Shown: positions 8,565 through 18,249 of the stretch, one piece after another | Layout of the letters: every line of letters starts with the position of its first letter | How positions within the stretch are numbered: position 1 is the stretch's first letter | Source of the DNA: Myxococcus sp. CA023 | GTDB lineage: Bacteria; Myxococcota; Myxococcia; Myxococcales; Myxococcaceae | NCBI RefSeq assembly: GCF_010998615.1 | Contig: NZ_JAAEAH010000047.1 | Span: 1-64,000, forward strand | Direction of reading: 5' to 3' | DNA length: 64,000 nucleotides | Made by a program: the position numbers and the translations under genes | Notes under the pieces: generated by a model | Told to the model about the DNA's origin: nothing | Databases searched by the model: none | Seen by the model: only the letters and a program-made list of their open reading frames with translations

Positions 8565-8581
8565 TTGATAATCAGTATCAA
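8565..8581 (-). promoter_or_regulatory. Fur/Zur-like operator upstream of rpsD paralogue
   Basis: The 17-base inverted repeat TTGATA-ATCAG-TATCAA matches the 7-1-7 ferric-uptake-regulator pattern (TGATAAT-N-ATTATCA) at all but two positions. It lies 44 bases upstream of the GTG start of the S4 paralogue, in an AT-rich island where a promoter is expected. Zinc-regulated S4, L31 and similar paralogues are known in other bacteria. Which family member (Zur or Fur) binds here is inference. Confidence 0.5.
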
Positions 8582-8661
8582 TTTCAATAACTCCAGGTCG
8601 GGCCGGCGGTCAAGTCCGGAATTCGAGGTGGGGGACGCGGGGGCGGGCTGGACGGCGCCGC

Positions 8662-10101
8662 TCAGGTGCCGCGCGGCGCCGTCTCCCGGCGGAAGATGGC
8701 GCCTGCGAGCACCGCCACGACGGTGACGCCGGCGTAGGCCACCAGCCCGGCGGCCACCATGGCGAACAACGCGGAGAGCCCCGCATCGAGCCGCGCGGCG
8801 ACGAACCACCCGACGCCCGCGCTGATGACCAGGCGCGAGGTGCCCGCCAGGAAGGGCCACAGCACGTGGCCCGCGCCCTGTGCGGCGAACGCGAGCACGA
8901 AGCCCAGGCCCAGCAGTCCGTAGAACGGCGCTACGATGCGCAGGTAGTCCAGGCCCGGCGCCACGACAGATGGCTCGCGGCTGAAGGCATGGAGCCAGAC
9001 TTCGGGCGCCAGCGCCGCGGCCAGTCCAATGGCTCCCGCGGCCACGAAGCCCAGCCCGCCGCCCAACCAGGCGATGCGCCGGGCGCGCTCGTGCTGTCCC
9101 GCACCCACGTTGGTGCCCACCAGCGTCAGCACGGCCGTGCCCAGGCCAAAGAGAATCGGGATGACGAGGTAGTCCAGGCGCGACGCCATGCCATAGCCGG
9201 CCAGCGCCTCCACGCCGAACAGGCCCACGGCGCCGGTGATGACCATCACCATCAGGTTGGGCTGAAGCGAGCTCAACGCCGTCAGCAGGCCCACGCGCAG
9301 GATGTCGCGAAGCAGCCGCGGCTCCAGCGGCCCCTTCGTGAGGCGGACCGTGGCCCGTCCGGACGCCATGTAGCGCAGCAGCCAGAGTGCCGCGCCCACG
9401 TAGAACAACGTCATCGCGAGCCCAGCGCCCGCCAGCCCCAGCGCGGGGACCGGGCCGAAGCCGAAGATGACCCCTGGCGTCACGACGAGGAAGACGGCGG
9501 CGCCCACCAGGGTCACCAGCGCCGGGACGCGCACTTCGCCTGCGCCGCGCAGGGCCGCCGCGAGCAGGTTCACCAGCCAGAAGGGAATCGAGCCCGCGAA
9601 CACGTAGTTCGAATATTGGAGCGCGGCGTCCAACGCGCCCGCCCGTCCACCCAGCGCCGTGTACAGCGCGGGGCCGGTCATCCAGGCGAGGACGCTGAAG
9701 ACAAGGCCAATGGCCAACGCCAGCACCACGGCATGCCAGACCAGGGCATTCGCATCGTCCCGCCGGTTCGCGCCCAGGGCTCGCGCCACCGCGGAGGCCA
9801 CGCCGCTGCCAATGCCTCCGTTGGACATCATCGTCATCAACATCACGACGGGGAAGACGAGGGAGACGCCCGCCAGCGCCTCCGTGCCCAGGAAGCTCGC
9901 GTACCAGTTCTCCGCCACGCCCACCAACGACTGGGCAATCAGGACCAGCGTGGTGGGCACGGCGAGTTGGAGCAGGGGTTTCAGCAGAGGGCCCCGCAGC
10001 ATCGCGTCTTGAAGTGCTGTTCGTCCGGGGAGAGCGGAAGGTGTGGACCCGGGCACTGCATCCTGCACCGGGGTTGCGTCGCTGCTGGCTGCGTCACCCA
10101 T
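8662..10101 (-). CDS. MATE family multidrug/toxin exporter
   Basis: A 479-residue integral inner-membrane protein with about twelve hydrophobic spans arranged as two similar halves, as in MATE transporters. The first half opens with [20 protein letters not shown] and [20 protein letters not shown]; the second with [37 protein letters not shown]. Such proteins export cationic drugs or metabolites using a sodium or proton gradient. The ATG follows GAGGTGA. About 30 residues precede the first span. It lies downstream of the alcohol dehydrogenase gene in the same direction but is separated by a dehydrogenase remnant. Confidence 0.92.
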   Translation of the reverse strand: MGDAASSDATPVQDAVPGSTPSALPGRTALQDAMLRGPLLKPLLQLAVPTTLVLIAQSLVGVAENWYASFLGTEALAGVSLVFPVVMLMTMMSNGGIGSGVASAVARALGANRRDDANALVWHAVVLALAIGLVFSVLAWMTGPALYTALGGRAGALDAALQYSNYVFAGSIPFWLVNLLAAALRGAGEVRVPALVTLVGAAVFLVVTPGVIFGFGPVPALGLAGAGLAMTLFYVGAALWLLRYMASGRATVRLTKGPLEPRLLRDILRVGLLTALSSLQPNLMVMVITGAVGLFGVEALAGYGMASRLDYLVIPILFGLGTAVLTLVGTNVGAGQHERARRIAWLGGGLGFVAAGAIGLAAALAPEVWLHAFSREPSVVAPGLDYLRIVAPFYGLLGLGFVLAFAAQGAGHVLWPFLAGTSRLVISAGVGWFVAARLDAGLSALFAMVAAGLVAYAGVTVVAVLAGAIFRRETAPRGT

Positions 10102-10112
10102 GGGACGTCACC

Positions 10113-10263
10113 TCACGTGCTCAGCGCACCAGGATAGCCACCGGAGGACAAGCCTTGTTTGACCATGCGGCTCACGTCATCGGCGAGCACTTCCTCCTTG
10201 CCGGCTTCCAGCGCAGCCCGCGTGAGACTCACCACATCTGTAGGATTCACCTTCGCGCGGATG
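10113..10263 (-). pseudogene. C-terminal remnant of a short-chain dehydrogenase
   Basis: One minus-strand frame directly after the alcohol dehydrogenase reads IRAKVNPTDVVSLTRAALEAGKEEVLADDVSRMVKQGLS. This strongly resembles the C-terminus of SDR oxidoreductases (usual form: NPTDVVR-ALDGLEAGKEEVLAD... VK-GLS). No Rossmann part or start codon is present, so only the last 45-50 codons survive. Recognition is by eye and the parent gene is unknown. Confidence 0.5.
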
Positions 10264-10284
10264 CCCCACGGGGTGGGGCGGGGC

Positions 10285-11340
10285 TCACGGCTGGATGGCC
10301 ACCTTGAAGACGCCGTCACGGCGCTCGCCGAAGAGGACGTAGGCCTCCTGGATGTCCGCGAGCTTGAAGCGATGGGTGATGAGCGGCGACAGGTCGATGC
10401 GCTTGTGGTGCACCAGGTCCATGAGGCGGCGCATGCGCTCCTTTCCTCCTGGGCACAGGGTGGTGACGATGCGGTAGTCCCCCAGGCCGGCGGAGAACGC
10501 GTCGTAGGGCAACTGGAGCTTGCCCGAGTACACACCCAGGCTGGACAGCGTGCCCGCGGGCCGCAGGCAGCGCAGCGCGCTCTCGAACGTCTGCTGGGTG
10601 CCCAGCGCCTCGATGGCCACGTCGGCGCCGCCGCCCGTGAGCCGTTTCACCTCGGCTACGACGTCCTGCTGACGGTGGTCGAGCACCACGTCCACGCCCA
10701 TCCTCCGCGCCATCTTCATCCGCGACTCATCGCCGTCCACGCCGACCACGAGCGAGGCGCCCATCAACCGCGCACCAATGGAGGCGCACAGGCCGATGGG
10801 CCCCTGCGCGAAGACGACCACGGCATCGCCGATGCGCACACCGCCTGCCTCCGCGCCGCTGAAGCCCGTGGAGGCGATGTCCGACAGGAGGATGACCTGC
10901 TCGTCCGTGAGCCCATCTGGAATGGGCGCGAGGTTGGCCTGCGCGGAGGGAATGCGGATGTACTCGGCCTGGGCGCCATCCTGGGTGTTGCCCATGCGCC
11001 AGCCTCCCAGGGCCTCATAGCCCGCGCCGTGGCCGCACTGCGAGAGGTGACCGGACAGGCAGGCCCCGCATTGTCCACACGGGGTGATTGCGCCCACGAG
11101 GACACGCTGCCCCGGGCGGTAGTCCGTCACGCCGGGACCAAGCTCCTCGATGACACCCACGGGCTCGTGACCGATGACGAGCCCCGGGCGCACCGGGTAT
11201 TCGCCACGGACGATGTGCAGGTCCGTGCCGCAGACAGTGGTCATCGTCATCCGGATGACCGCCTCGCCGGCTCCCGCGCGGGGACGCTCCACCTCTTCGA
11301 TGCCGAAGCGGTTCACAGCCTGAAAGACATTGGCTCGCAT
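10285..11340 (-). CDS. Zinc-dependent alcohol dehydrogenase (MDR family)
   Basis: A 351-residue medium-chain dehydrogenase. The N-terminal catalytic domain has TTVCGTDLHIVRGEYP (zinc Cys), GHEPVGVIEELG (the GHE motif) and structural-zinc cysteines in CGQCGACLSGHLSQCG. The cofactor domain has a glycine-rich turn near VVFAQGPIGLCASIGARLMGA and an acidic residue in VVGVDGDESRM, favouring NAD. The start at 11340 has GGGAGGGAG before it. The closest look is to alcohol/isopropanol or formaldehyde-type dehydrogenases. Substrate unknown. Confidence 0.9.
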   Translation of the reverse strand: MRANVFQAVNRFGIEEVERPRAGAGEAVIRMTMTTVCGTDLHIVRGEYPVRPGLVIGHEPVGVIEELGPGVTDYRPGQRVLVGAITPCGQCGACLSGHLSQCGHGAGYEALGGWRMGNTQDGAQAEYIRIPSAQANLAPIPDGLTDEQVILLSDIASTGFSGAEAGGVRIGDAVVVFAQGPIGLCASIGARLMGASLVVGVDGDESRMKMARRMGVDVVLDHRQQDVVAEVKRLTGGGADVAIEALGTQQTFESALRCLRPAGTLSSLGVYSGKLQLPYDAFSAGLGDYRIVTTLCPGGKERMRRLMDLVHHKRIDLSPLITHRFKLADIQEAYVLFGERRDGVFKVAIQP

Positions 11341-11641
11341 GCTCCCTCCCGGTGGTTCGTGGGTGTCCACTCGTGAAGTCTCGGCACGGTGTCGGAGGGC
11401 GTCATCCGCGCGGGCGTGGAGATGCGGCGGTGGAGCTCATGCCGAGCGCATGCTCGGGCGCATGTGGCCGTAACGGCGGCTCGGGCCCGCGCGCTCCGGG
11501 CCCGGATGGATGTCATCACCTCGCACCGGCCGCATCGTCCTCGGTGAGTCGCGCCCGCTTCACGCGGGGATGGGGACCTCGTGCGCGAGCGCCGGTGCGC
11601 AGCGTCCGCGCAGTCAGGCGTTTGCTTCAGGGGGCGGTACC
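11341..11641. other. Divergent intergenic region between adh and ppsA
   Basis: No gene is seen. Two clear inverted repeats are present: CCGAGC-GCAT-GCTCGG at 11442-11457 and CGGGCCC-N9-GGGCCCG at 11482-11504. The region must carry the two divergent promoters. The repeats may be operator or RNA structures. Confidence 0.4.
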
Positions 11642-13981
11642 ATGAACATCTCACCGGACACGGAGAAGCCACGGCAAGCCGAGCATCCGGAGGTGGCCGC
11701 CGCGCCTCGTCTGCTCTGGTTCAGCGAGCTGTCCCGCGAGGACGTCGCGCTGGCGGGAGGCAAGGGCGCGAACCTGGGCGAGATGACGCGGGCAGGGCTG
11801 CCTGTTCCGCCGGGCTTCGTCATCACCGCCGCCGCCTTCCTGGAGGCCATGGCGCCGGTACGTGCCCGGCTGAGCCGCCTCTGGGCGCAGGTGGACCCGG
11901 ATGACCCTTCGTCGCTGACCCAGGTCACGCAGCAGCTCCGTGAGCACGTGCGGAGCGCGCCCGTCCCGGAGCGGCTGCGCGCCGCCATCCTGGAGGCGTA
12001 TCAGCAGTTGGGCGCGGACCGGGCCGTGGCGGTGCGTTCCTCGGCGACCTCGGAGGACTCGGCGACCACGTCCTTCGCGGGCATGCACGAGTCCTTCACC
12101 CACGTGTTGGGCGCGGACGCTTTGATGGACGCGCTCCGGGCATGTTGGGCTTCGGCCTACGGCGAGCGTGTGGTGGCCTACCGCAAAGCGGAGGGGCTCA
12201 CCGAGGAACCCGCCATCGCCGTGGTGGTTCAGGCCATGGTGGATGCGGCTCGCGCGGGCGTCATGTTCACCGCGGACCCGTCTTCGGGAGACACCGGCCG
12301 CATCATCATCGAGGCGGCCTGGGGGCTGGGAGAAGTCGTGGTCGGCGGGCAGGTGGAGCCGGATACGTACAGTGTCACCAAGAAGGAGCCTTGCGTGCGC
12401 GAGGTCCGGGTGGGCGACAAGAGTGTCCGTCTGGTGCGCGACGCCGAAGGACACACGCAGCGCGAGACACTGAGTCCGGAACAGGCCCATGAGCGCGTGC
12501 TGAGCGACGTGGCGGTGCTGGAACTGGCGCGGTTGGGATTGCGGGTGGAGCAGCACTACGGTGCGCCGCAGGACATCGAGTGGGCGGAGGAGCGCGGACG
12601 TTTGTTCCTGGTGCAGACGCGCCCGATTACCACGCTGGGAAAGTCCGCCGTGCCACCGTCGGAGGAAGGCCACGCGGGCAAGGCGCTGGTGCTGGGACTG
12701 GGTGCGTCGCCCGGTGTGGCGGCCGGCCGCGTGCGGGTGCTGGCGTCACCAGCGGAGGGACGGCAGCTCCAGCCGGGCGAGGTGCTGGTGGCTGAGATGA
12801 CGTCGCCGGACTGGGTCCCCACCATGCGGCGGGCCGCCGCCATTGTCACGGACCGGGGCGGCATGACGTGTCACGCCGCCATCGTCAGCCGGGAGCTGCG
12901 CAAACCCTGCGTGGTGGGCACACGCACCGCCACACGCACGCTGCGAGACGGCGAGGCGGTGACGGTGGATGGCTCGACGGGAGAAGTCTGGGAGGGACAG
13001 GAGGCGCCACGTCCACGGGCGGTGGAGGCGACTGCCACCGCATCCACGGTGGGAACGGCCCCGGTGCTGGCCACGCGCCTCTACGTCAATCTGGCCCTGC
13101 CCGCGCAGGCTGGCGAGGCCGCGGCGCTTCCGGTGGATGGTGTGGGCCTGCTGCGCGCCGAGTTCATGCTCACGGAGGCCCTGGGCGGTGTGCATCCGCG
13201 CAAGCTGATTGCGGAGGGCAGGAGCGGCGAGTTCGTGGAGCGCATGGCGGCGGCCCTGCTCCAGACGACGCGAGCCTTCCATCCGCGCCCCGTGGTGTAC
13301 CGGACGACGGACTTCCGGACGAACGAGTTCCGAGGATTGGAAGGCGGCGCTGAGTTCGAGCCCGAGGAGTCCAACCCGATGATTGGTTTTCGGGGCGCCT
13401 ACCGGTACCTGCGCGAGCCCGACGTGTTCAACCTGGAGTTGGAGGTGCTCGCACGGGTCCGTGAGCAGACGCCCAATCTCCAGGTGATGCTGCCTTTCGT
13501 GCGCACGCTCTGGGAACTGGAGGCGTGTCTGGAGCTCATCGCCCGCAGCCCGCTGGGACGGCAGCGGGGCTTGAAGAAGTGGGTGATGGCGGAGGTGCCT
13601 TCCATCGTCTACCGCCTCCACGATTATGCGAAGTGTGGGATTGATGGCGTGTCCATCGGCTCGAATGATTTGACGCAGCTCATGCTGGGCGTGGATCGGG
13701 ATTCCGAGTCCTGCGCCGAGCTGTTCGACGAAGCGGACGCCGCGGTGCTGGCCGCCATTGGCGACATCATTCGCGGGTGCGAGGAAGCGGGCCTGACGTC
13801 CTCGCTGTGTGGACAGGCGCCGTCGAACCGGCCGGATTTCGCGGAGCACCTGGTGCGCGCGGGGATTACGTCCATCTCCGTGGACCCGGCGGCGGTGCTC
13901 GCGACGCAGCGGGTGATTGCGGCCGCGGAGCAGCGGCTGCTGCTGGCCGCCTCGAAGCGGGCGACGCTCCAGGGCTGTTAG
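11642..13981 (+). CDS. ppsA: Phosphoenolpyruvate synthase
   Basis: This 779-residue enzyme converts pyruvate + ATP + water to PEP + AMP + phosphate for gluconeogenesis. N-terminal ATP-binding domain: [20 protein letters not shown], then [21 protein letters not shown]. Swivelling phosphohistidine domain: [20 protein letters not shown] with the catalytic His. C-terminal PEP/pyruvate barrel: [20 protein letters not shown] and SLCGQAPS with the catalytic Cys. Length matches PpsA (about 790). The ATG at 11642 follows GGGGGCGG. Its stop overlaps that of the convergent transporter gene. Gluconeogenesis suits an organism living on amino acids and lipids. Confidence 0.93.
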   Translation: MNISPDTEKPRQAEHPEVAAAPRLLWFSELSREDVALAGGKGANLGEMTRAGLPVPPGFVITAAAFLEAMAPVRARLSRLWAQVDPDDPSSLTQVTQQLREHVRSAPVPERLRAAILEAYQQLGADRAVAVRSSATSEDSATTSFAGMHESFTHVLGADALMDALRACWASAYGERVVAYRKAEGLTEEPAIAVVVQAMVDAARAGVMFTADPSSGDTGRIIIEAAWGLGEVVVGGQVEPDTYSVTKKEPCVREVRVGDKSVRLVRDAEGHTQRETLSPEQAHERVLSDVAVLELARLGLRVEQHYGAPQDIEWAEERGRLFLVQTRPITTLGKSAVPPSEEGHAGKALVLGLGASPGVAAGRVRVLASPAEGRQLQPGEVLVAEMTSPDWVPTMRRAAAIVTDRGGMTCHAAIVSRELRKPCVVGTRTATRTLRDGEAVTVDGSTGEVWEGQEAPRPRAVEATATASTVGTAPVLATRLYVNLALPAQAGEAAALPVDGVGLLRAEFMLTEALGGVHPRKLIAEGRSGEFVERMAAALLQTTRAFHPRPVVYRTTDFRTNEFRGLEGGAEFEPEESNPMIGFRGAYRYLREPDVFNLELEVLARVREQTPNLQVMLPFVRTLWELEACLELIARSPLGRQRGLKKWVMAEVPSIVYRLHDYAKCGIDGVSIGSNDLTQLMLGVDRDSESCAELFDEADAAVLAAIGDIIRGCEEAGLTSSLCGQAPSNRPDFAEHLVRAGITSISVDPAAVLATQRVIAAAEQRLLLAASKRATLQGC

Positions 13982-14871
13982 GTCCGGCCAGGGTGGGGAA
14001 CTCCGTGCCGGAGGTGGTGCTTATTCCAGAGCAGGTAGGGGAGAAGCGCCAGCGCGCGCAGCACCAGATAGACCGCCAGGAAGGGCGCCAGCCGCAAGTC
14101 CTGGTAGCTGGCCGTCGCGACGGCCAGCGCGATGGAGGGATTGCCGAAAACAGCCGCGAGCGCGAGCGCGGTCCTGTCTTCAGGCCGGGGCCCTCCCGCC
14201 ATGTGGCCCAGGAGCGCGGAGCCCAGGGTCATCACCAGCATGCCCAGCACCATCCATCCGTCCATGTCGCGCAGCCTCGGGCCGCTGAGGAACAGCACGA
14301 GCAGGATGGCGACGACGAACACGGCCTTGAAGAGCCACAGCATGGGATGCAGCAGTCGCCTGGCCAGCATTGGCCGCCAGGCGCGCAGTGCCCAGCCGGC
14401 CGCGAGCGGCACGAGGAAGGGCAGCATGACCCGCTTGAGGAGCTGGACGGTGGTTGGGGCCTTGAACACGGCGGGGAAGAACTCGCTGAGCAGCCGCAGG
14501 GAGAGCGGCAGGCACACGATGGCCGCCAGGGACAGGGTGAGGGACAGCGCCACCGTGAGGCTCAAGTCGCCACGCTGCCGGTAGGCAGCGACGGCGACGT
14601 TGGGCACACCAGGGCTGACGGCCATCAACAGGAGGATGCCGGCGGCGATGGGGGGCAGGGGCAGGAGGTTCACCACGAGCAGGGCGAGCAGCGGGACTCC
14701 CAACAGGATGAGGGGAAGGCCTCGCGTGTAGGCAGGCAGCCGCATGGCGCGCTTCACGGCGCTCTCGTCGACGGCGAGCCCGAGGACGAACCCCATGAGC
14801 ACGACGAGGTGCTGGACCGCGAACTCGACTCCGTGCCGCACGTTCATCGCGGCGGTCACCCCGACGTCCAT
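13978..14871 (-). CDS. Bile acid:sodium symporter (BASS)-like transporter
   Basis: About 297 residues with eight to ten hydrophobic spans. The layout fits the SBF/BASS family: [20 protein letters not shown] near the start, [25 protein letters not shown] in the middle (the region that forms the first crossover helix in this fold) and [22 protein letters not shown] near the end (the second). These carry organic anions with sodium. The start is uncertain: ATG 14871 or ATG 14847, neither with a good ribosome site. The last codons overlap the convergent ppsA stop. Confidence 0.75.
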   Translation of the reverse strand: MDVGVTAAMNVRHGVEFAVQHLVVLMGFVLGLAVDESAVKRAMRLPAYTRGLPLILLGVPLLALLVVNLLPLPPIAAGILLLMAVSPGVPNVAVAAYRQRGDLSLTVALSLTLSLAAIVCLPLSLRLLSEFFPAVFKAPTTVQLLKRVMLPFLVPLAAGWALRAWRPMLARRLLHPMLWLFKAVFVVAILLVLFLSGPRLRDMDGWMVLGMLVMTLGSALLGHMAGGPRPEDRTALALAAVFGNPSIALAVATASYQDLRLAPFLAVYLVLRALALLPYLLWNKHHLRHGVPHPGRT

Positions 14872-15065
14872 GGATGGAGGATGCGCACGGCGCGCCTTGT
14901 CGGGCACGTTGGGGCGGCCAGCCGTGCGCGCGTTCCTCGAAGCGGTCGCGGCGTGACAGGGTCGGGCCTCACTCACCCCTGGGGGGGATGGCTGCGAATG
15001 CGGCATCGCCGTTAGAATCTGTGACGCGCCCGGATGTCTTGCATTCCCGGGCAGGGGGATATGCC

Positions 15066-16358
15066 ATGGACGCGAATCATTTGCTGGAGCTGGTCAAGCG
15101 CTATCAGGACAACAAGGCATTCATCTCCAACGAGGAGACCGCGAAGATCGCGTTGGTCGTCCCGTTCATCCGGAGTCTCGGCTACGACCCGAGCGTACCT
15201 CGGGAGGTCCGCCTGGAATACGCGGCGGACTTCGTCCAGGGGGACGGCAAGAAGCTGCCGGACCGCATGGACTTCGCCATCTTCGACCAAACGGGCACCA
15301 AGCCGCTCATCGTCATCGAAACCAAGCCCTTGGGCACTGACCTCAAGTCCCGCGCGCAGCAACTGGCGCGCTACCTGGCGCAGTTGCCGGAGCTCCACTT
15401 CGGCATCATCACCGACGGGTGCCACTACCTCTTCTTCGGGGACTTGGAGAATCCCAACGTCATGGACCCGGAGCCCTTCTTCACGTTCTCCCTGGAGGAC
15501 ACGAAGTCGGACTGGGTGAAGGTGGCCAAGTTCCTGTCCAAGTTCAGCCGTGAAGCCTTCAACGCGACGACGCTGATTACGGACGCGGAGAACAGCCGTT
15601 ACCGGCAGGGGATGATCGACAAGCTCGCGTCCGCCCTGAAAGCGCCCGGTGAGCACGAAGCCTTCCTCAAGTGGCTCACGGAGGACATCTACAAGGGAAA
15701 GCGGACCACCGCGGTGATGGAGCGGCTCGCGGACGTCGCGAAGGAAGCCATCGAGCCGACGCTGCTGCGGGTCATGGGCGACGACTTCCTGAACAAACTC
15801 AAGGAGCGCATCCAGCGGCTCAACGAGGGCGCGGAGCCCGCGGTGGCGCAGGAGGGCGCCAACGTGGTGAAGCCGGATTCGGCCAAGGCCTTCGAGGCGG
15901 ATGGCCGTGCCGCGCCCGATGAGAAGGGCCGCGCCGCCGTGGAGACCACCGAGACGGAGTTGGAGTTCTTCGGCGTGGTGCGGGACATCTGCGTCAAGAA
16001 CGGCGCCGCCGCCGAGGACATCCTCTACCGGGACACGGCGTCCTACTTCAACGTGTCCTTCAAGCGGCCCACGAAGTGGTTCGCCCGGTTCTTCAGCAAT
16101 GGCAAACGCAAGAGCATCGTCACCTGGGTGCCGGTGGACGAGGCCCGCGCCATTGCCGCGGGCTTCGAGGTGGAGGCGGCGCCCGCGGGTTTGGGCACCA
16201 GCCGCGTCTTCATCGAATCGGTGCCCCAGGTCTGGGCGCTGAAGGCGCTGGTGACCCGGAGCCTGGAATTGTCCAAGACGGTGCGTGACGAGTCACCGTC
16301 TCCAGACGCCGCCACACACGAGGACGGGAAGCCCGCCCTCAAGGTCATCACGGGCTGA
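15066..16358 (+). CDS. Solitary type I restriction HsdR-N-like nuclease-domain protein
   Basis: A 430-residue soluble protein. The first 170 residues match the HsdR N-terminal PD-(D/E)xK nuclease domain: the fold opens with ALVVPFIRSLGYDPSVPREV, the acidic residue is in PDRMDFAIFD, and the E-T-K of LIVIETKP supplies the catalytic pair, followed by RAQQLARYLAQLPELHFGIITDG. The C-terminal half (after a variable linker near residue 280) has a separate domain with YFNVSFKRPTKWFARFF. No helicase, methylase or specificity subunit is encoded nearby. The ATG at 15066 follows a G-rich ribosome site. The role may be DNA processing or defence; unproven. Confidence 0.75.
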   Translation: MDANHLLELVKRYQDNKAFISNEETAKIALVVPFIRSLGYDPSVPREVRLEYAADFVQGDGKKLPDRMDFAIFDQTGTKPLIVIETKPLGTDLKSRAQQLARYLAQLPELHFGIITDGCHYLFFGDLENPNVMDPEPFFTFSLEDTKSDWVKVAKFLSKFSREAFNATTLITDAENSRYRQGMIDKLASALKAPGEHEAFLKWLTEDIYKGKRTTAVMERLADVAKEAIEPTLLRVMGDDFLNKLKERIQRLNEGAEPAVAQEGANVVKPDSAKAFEADGRAAPDEKGRAAVETTETELEFFGVVRDICVKNGAAAEDILYRDTASYFNVSFKRPTKWFARFFSNGKRKSIVTWVPVDEARAIAAGFEVEAAPAGLGTSRVFIESVPQVWALKALVTRSLELSKTVRDESPSPDAATHEDGKPALKVITG

Positions 16359-16374
16359 CGCTCCGCCGCGGTGC

Positions 16375-16773
16375 TCACGCCGCCGCGCGAAGCGACGTGA
16401 GACCCACGGCCTTGAGCGCCAGCACGCCCGCCACCGCGAAGGCCTGCCCAGCGAGCAGTGCGACGCCCAAGGTCGTGAGCTCCTGGGCATGCATGATGAC
16501 GAGCAGCACGCTGCCCACCACCCAGGTGGCATCCACCAGGACATGCACCAGGGCCGCCCCCAGGACGGGCTGCTTGAGTCCGGCCCAGAGGTTGAAGGCC
16601 GACCACGGCAGCAGGAAGAGGCCCACGCCGAACAGGAAGCTGGACGGCAGGGTCCAGCCCGCGAGCTGGGTGAGGTTGGGGGCAAGGAGCAACAAGGCCA
16701 TGCCCATGAGGAGTGAGGCGGCGGCGTCGAAGCGGTAGACGAAGCGGGGATTGCGAAGCAGGTGGGGCATCAT
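16375..16773 (-). CDS. Four-span membrane protein of unknown function
   Basis: A 132-residue inner-membrane protein with four hydrophobic spans (for example SLLMGMALLLLAPNLTQLAG, FLFGVGLFLLPWSAFNLWAG, WVVGSVLLVIMHAQEL, ALLAGQAFAVAGVLALKAVG). No catalytic motif and no confident family. The start at 16773 follows GGAGAG. It is divergent from the XRE/MmyB-type regulator at 16900, which may control it. Confidence 0.7.
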   Translation of the reverse strand: MMPHLLRNPRFVYRFDAAASLLMGMALLLLAPNLTQLAGWTLPSSFLFGVGLFLLPWSAFNLWAGLKQPVLGAALVHVLVDATWVVGSVLLVIMHAQELTTLGVALLAGQAFAVAGVLALKAVGLTSLRAAA

Positions 16774-16899
16774 CTGGGCTCTCCGGGTGGCTGGGAACGG
16801 GAGCACAGTGTTCCTGGCAGGGAATGTTCTCAATTACCTCGAAGGTCATCGTCCCGCGTCACGGCCTGGGGCAGTCTGGGCTTGGAAAGGGACACGGCG

Positions 16900-17631
16900 A
16901 TGATTGGACCCCTGCTCAAGGAATGGAGAACGCTGCGCGGCAAGAGCCAGCTGGCCCTGTCGCTGGATGCGCAGGTATCGGCGCGCCACCTTTCGTTCCT
17001 GGAGTCGGGCCGCTCCGGGGCCAGTCAGGACCTGGTGCTGCGACTGGCGGAGGCCCTGGGGCTGGGGCTGAGGGACCGCAACGCCCTGCTGGTGGCGGCG
17101 GGGTTCGCGCCTCAGTTTGGCGAGCGCGGCTGGCACAGCGCGGAGTTGGCGGAGGTCCGGCGGGCCGCGGGACTCATCCTCGCGTCGCATGAGCCGTATC
17201 CCGCCATCGTGGTGGATTCGTCCTCGACGGTGCTCGAGGCGAATGCGGGCGCGCTCGCGATGATGGGGCAGCCGCGTGAGGCGCTCGGACAGGTCAACTT
17301 GATGGACCTCGTCTTCGTGCCCGGACCCGTGCGCTCGGCCATTGGCAACTGGGAGGAGATTGCCGGGTATCTGCTCCACCGGCTGCGGGAGGGCGCTCGC
17401 ATGCGGGGCCCCCGCTCACCCGTGGCATCGGTCCTGGCCCGTGTCCTGGCGCAGCCAGGTGTCGAGGCGTTGACCGCGCTGCGGCCCGCCAACGCCGGCT
17501 CGGTGCTGGTGCCCTTGACCTTCACCCGGGATGGCGCGACGACGCACTGGTACACCACGCTCACCAGCTTCGGCGCCCCCCAGGATGCCCTGGTGGAGGA
17601 AATCACCATCGAGCAGTTCCATCCGATGTGA
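16900..17631 (+). CDS. XRE-family regulator with MmyB-like ligand-binding domain
   Basis: A 243-residue regulator. The N-terminal helix-turn-helix (LKEWRTLRGKSQLALSLDAQ, then SARHLSFLESGRSG) is of the XRE class, followed by the usual DLVLRLAEALGLGLRDRNALL. The C-terminal domain (YPAIVVDSSSTVLEANAGAL... NLMDLVFVPGPVRSAIGNWE...) is the MmyB-type PAS-like ligand domain, known to bind fatty acids in relatives. It is divergent from the four-span membrane protein across a 126-base gap containing TGTTCCTGGCAGGGAATGTT repeats, a possible operator. Confidence 0.9.
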   Translation: MIGPLLKEWRTLRGKSQLALSLDAQVSARHLSFLESGRSGASQDLVLRLAEALGLGLRDRNALLVAAGFAPQFGERGWHSAELAEVRRAAGLILASHEPYPAIVVDSSSTVLEANAGALAMMGQPREALGQVNLMDLVFVPGPVRSAIGNWEEIAGYLLHRLREGARMRGPRSPVASVLARVLAQPGVEALTALRPANAGSVLVPLTFTRDGATTHWYTTLTSFGAPQDALVEEITIEQFHPM

Positions 17632-17730
17632 TGGATTATTCCCCGCGGGCCCGTCGTTGCGTCGGGCGTGGTCCATGTCCACCTGAAGGAGAGCGCCGGG
17701 TACGGCGGCCATCCAGCCAGGGAGTCAGGC

Positions 17731-18108
17731 ATGTTCGGAGACACGAAGGCGTTCAGCGGCTTCTCGGTGCGGGACGTGGCGGCGGCCCGGAAGTTCTACG
17801 GCGAGACGCTGGGCCTGAAGACGTCCGAGTCGGACGGCATGTTGACGCTGCACATCGCGGGCGGCAGGGACATCCTCGTCTATCCCAAGGACAACCACAC
17901 CCCGGCGTCGTTCACGATTCTCAACTTCCCCGTGGATGACATCGACAAGGCGGTGGACGCGCTGTTCCAACGCGGCGTGCGTTTCGAGCGGTACGACGGC
18001 TTCGACGCGGATGCGAAGGGCATCGTCCGTGGTGACGCGGGGCCGCCCATTGCCTGGTTCAAGGACCCTTCAGGCAACGTGTTGGCCGTCTTGCAGGGCC
18101 CGGCCTGA
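17731..18108 (+). CDS. VOC (glyoxalase/bleomycin-resistance fold) protein
   Basis: A 125-residue single-module vicinal-oxygen-chelate protein: [20 protein letters not shown] forms the first beta-alpha unit and [17 protein letters not shown] the last strand, with the conserved DPSGN turn. Small VOC proteins act as metal-dependent isomerases, dioxygenases or drug binders; which applies here is unclear. The ATG at 17731 has GGAG six bases upstream. It follows the XRE/MmyB regulator by 99 bases in the same direction. Confidence 0.85.
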   Translation: MFGDTKAFSGFSVRDVAAARKFYGETLGLKTSESDGMLTLHIAGGRDILVYPKDNHTPASFTILNFPVDDIDKAVDALFQRGVRFERYDGFDADAKGIVRGDAGPPIAWFKDPSGNVLAVLQGPA

Positions 18109-18249
18109 GCAGTGTGCCGTCCTGGGGAATGAAGAACCTCGCGCCGCCCGCCACCAGGCAGCGGTTGGTGTTGTCGGAGCGAACAATCGAGGAAGGGCTG
18201 CGCAAGCCACCCTATGGAACCGACGTGATGGCAGCGTGACGCGGGCCGG

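Noticed and set aside
8522-8860. Longer start for the S4 paralogue
   Set aside because: The extension has no S4 similarity and would include the operator and promoter; the GTG at 8521 has GGAGGA in the right place.
14874-15065. Upstream extension of the HsdR-N-like gene to 14874
   Set aside because: The extra 64 residues are Arg/Ser/Pro-rich shadow sequence overlapping the divergent transporter start; the ATG at 15066 has a good ribosome site and begins the recognisable domain.
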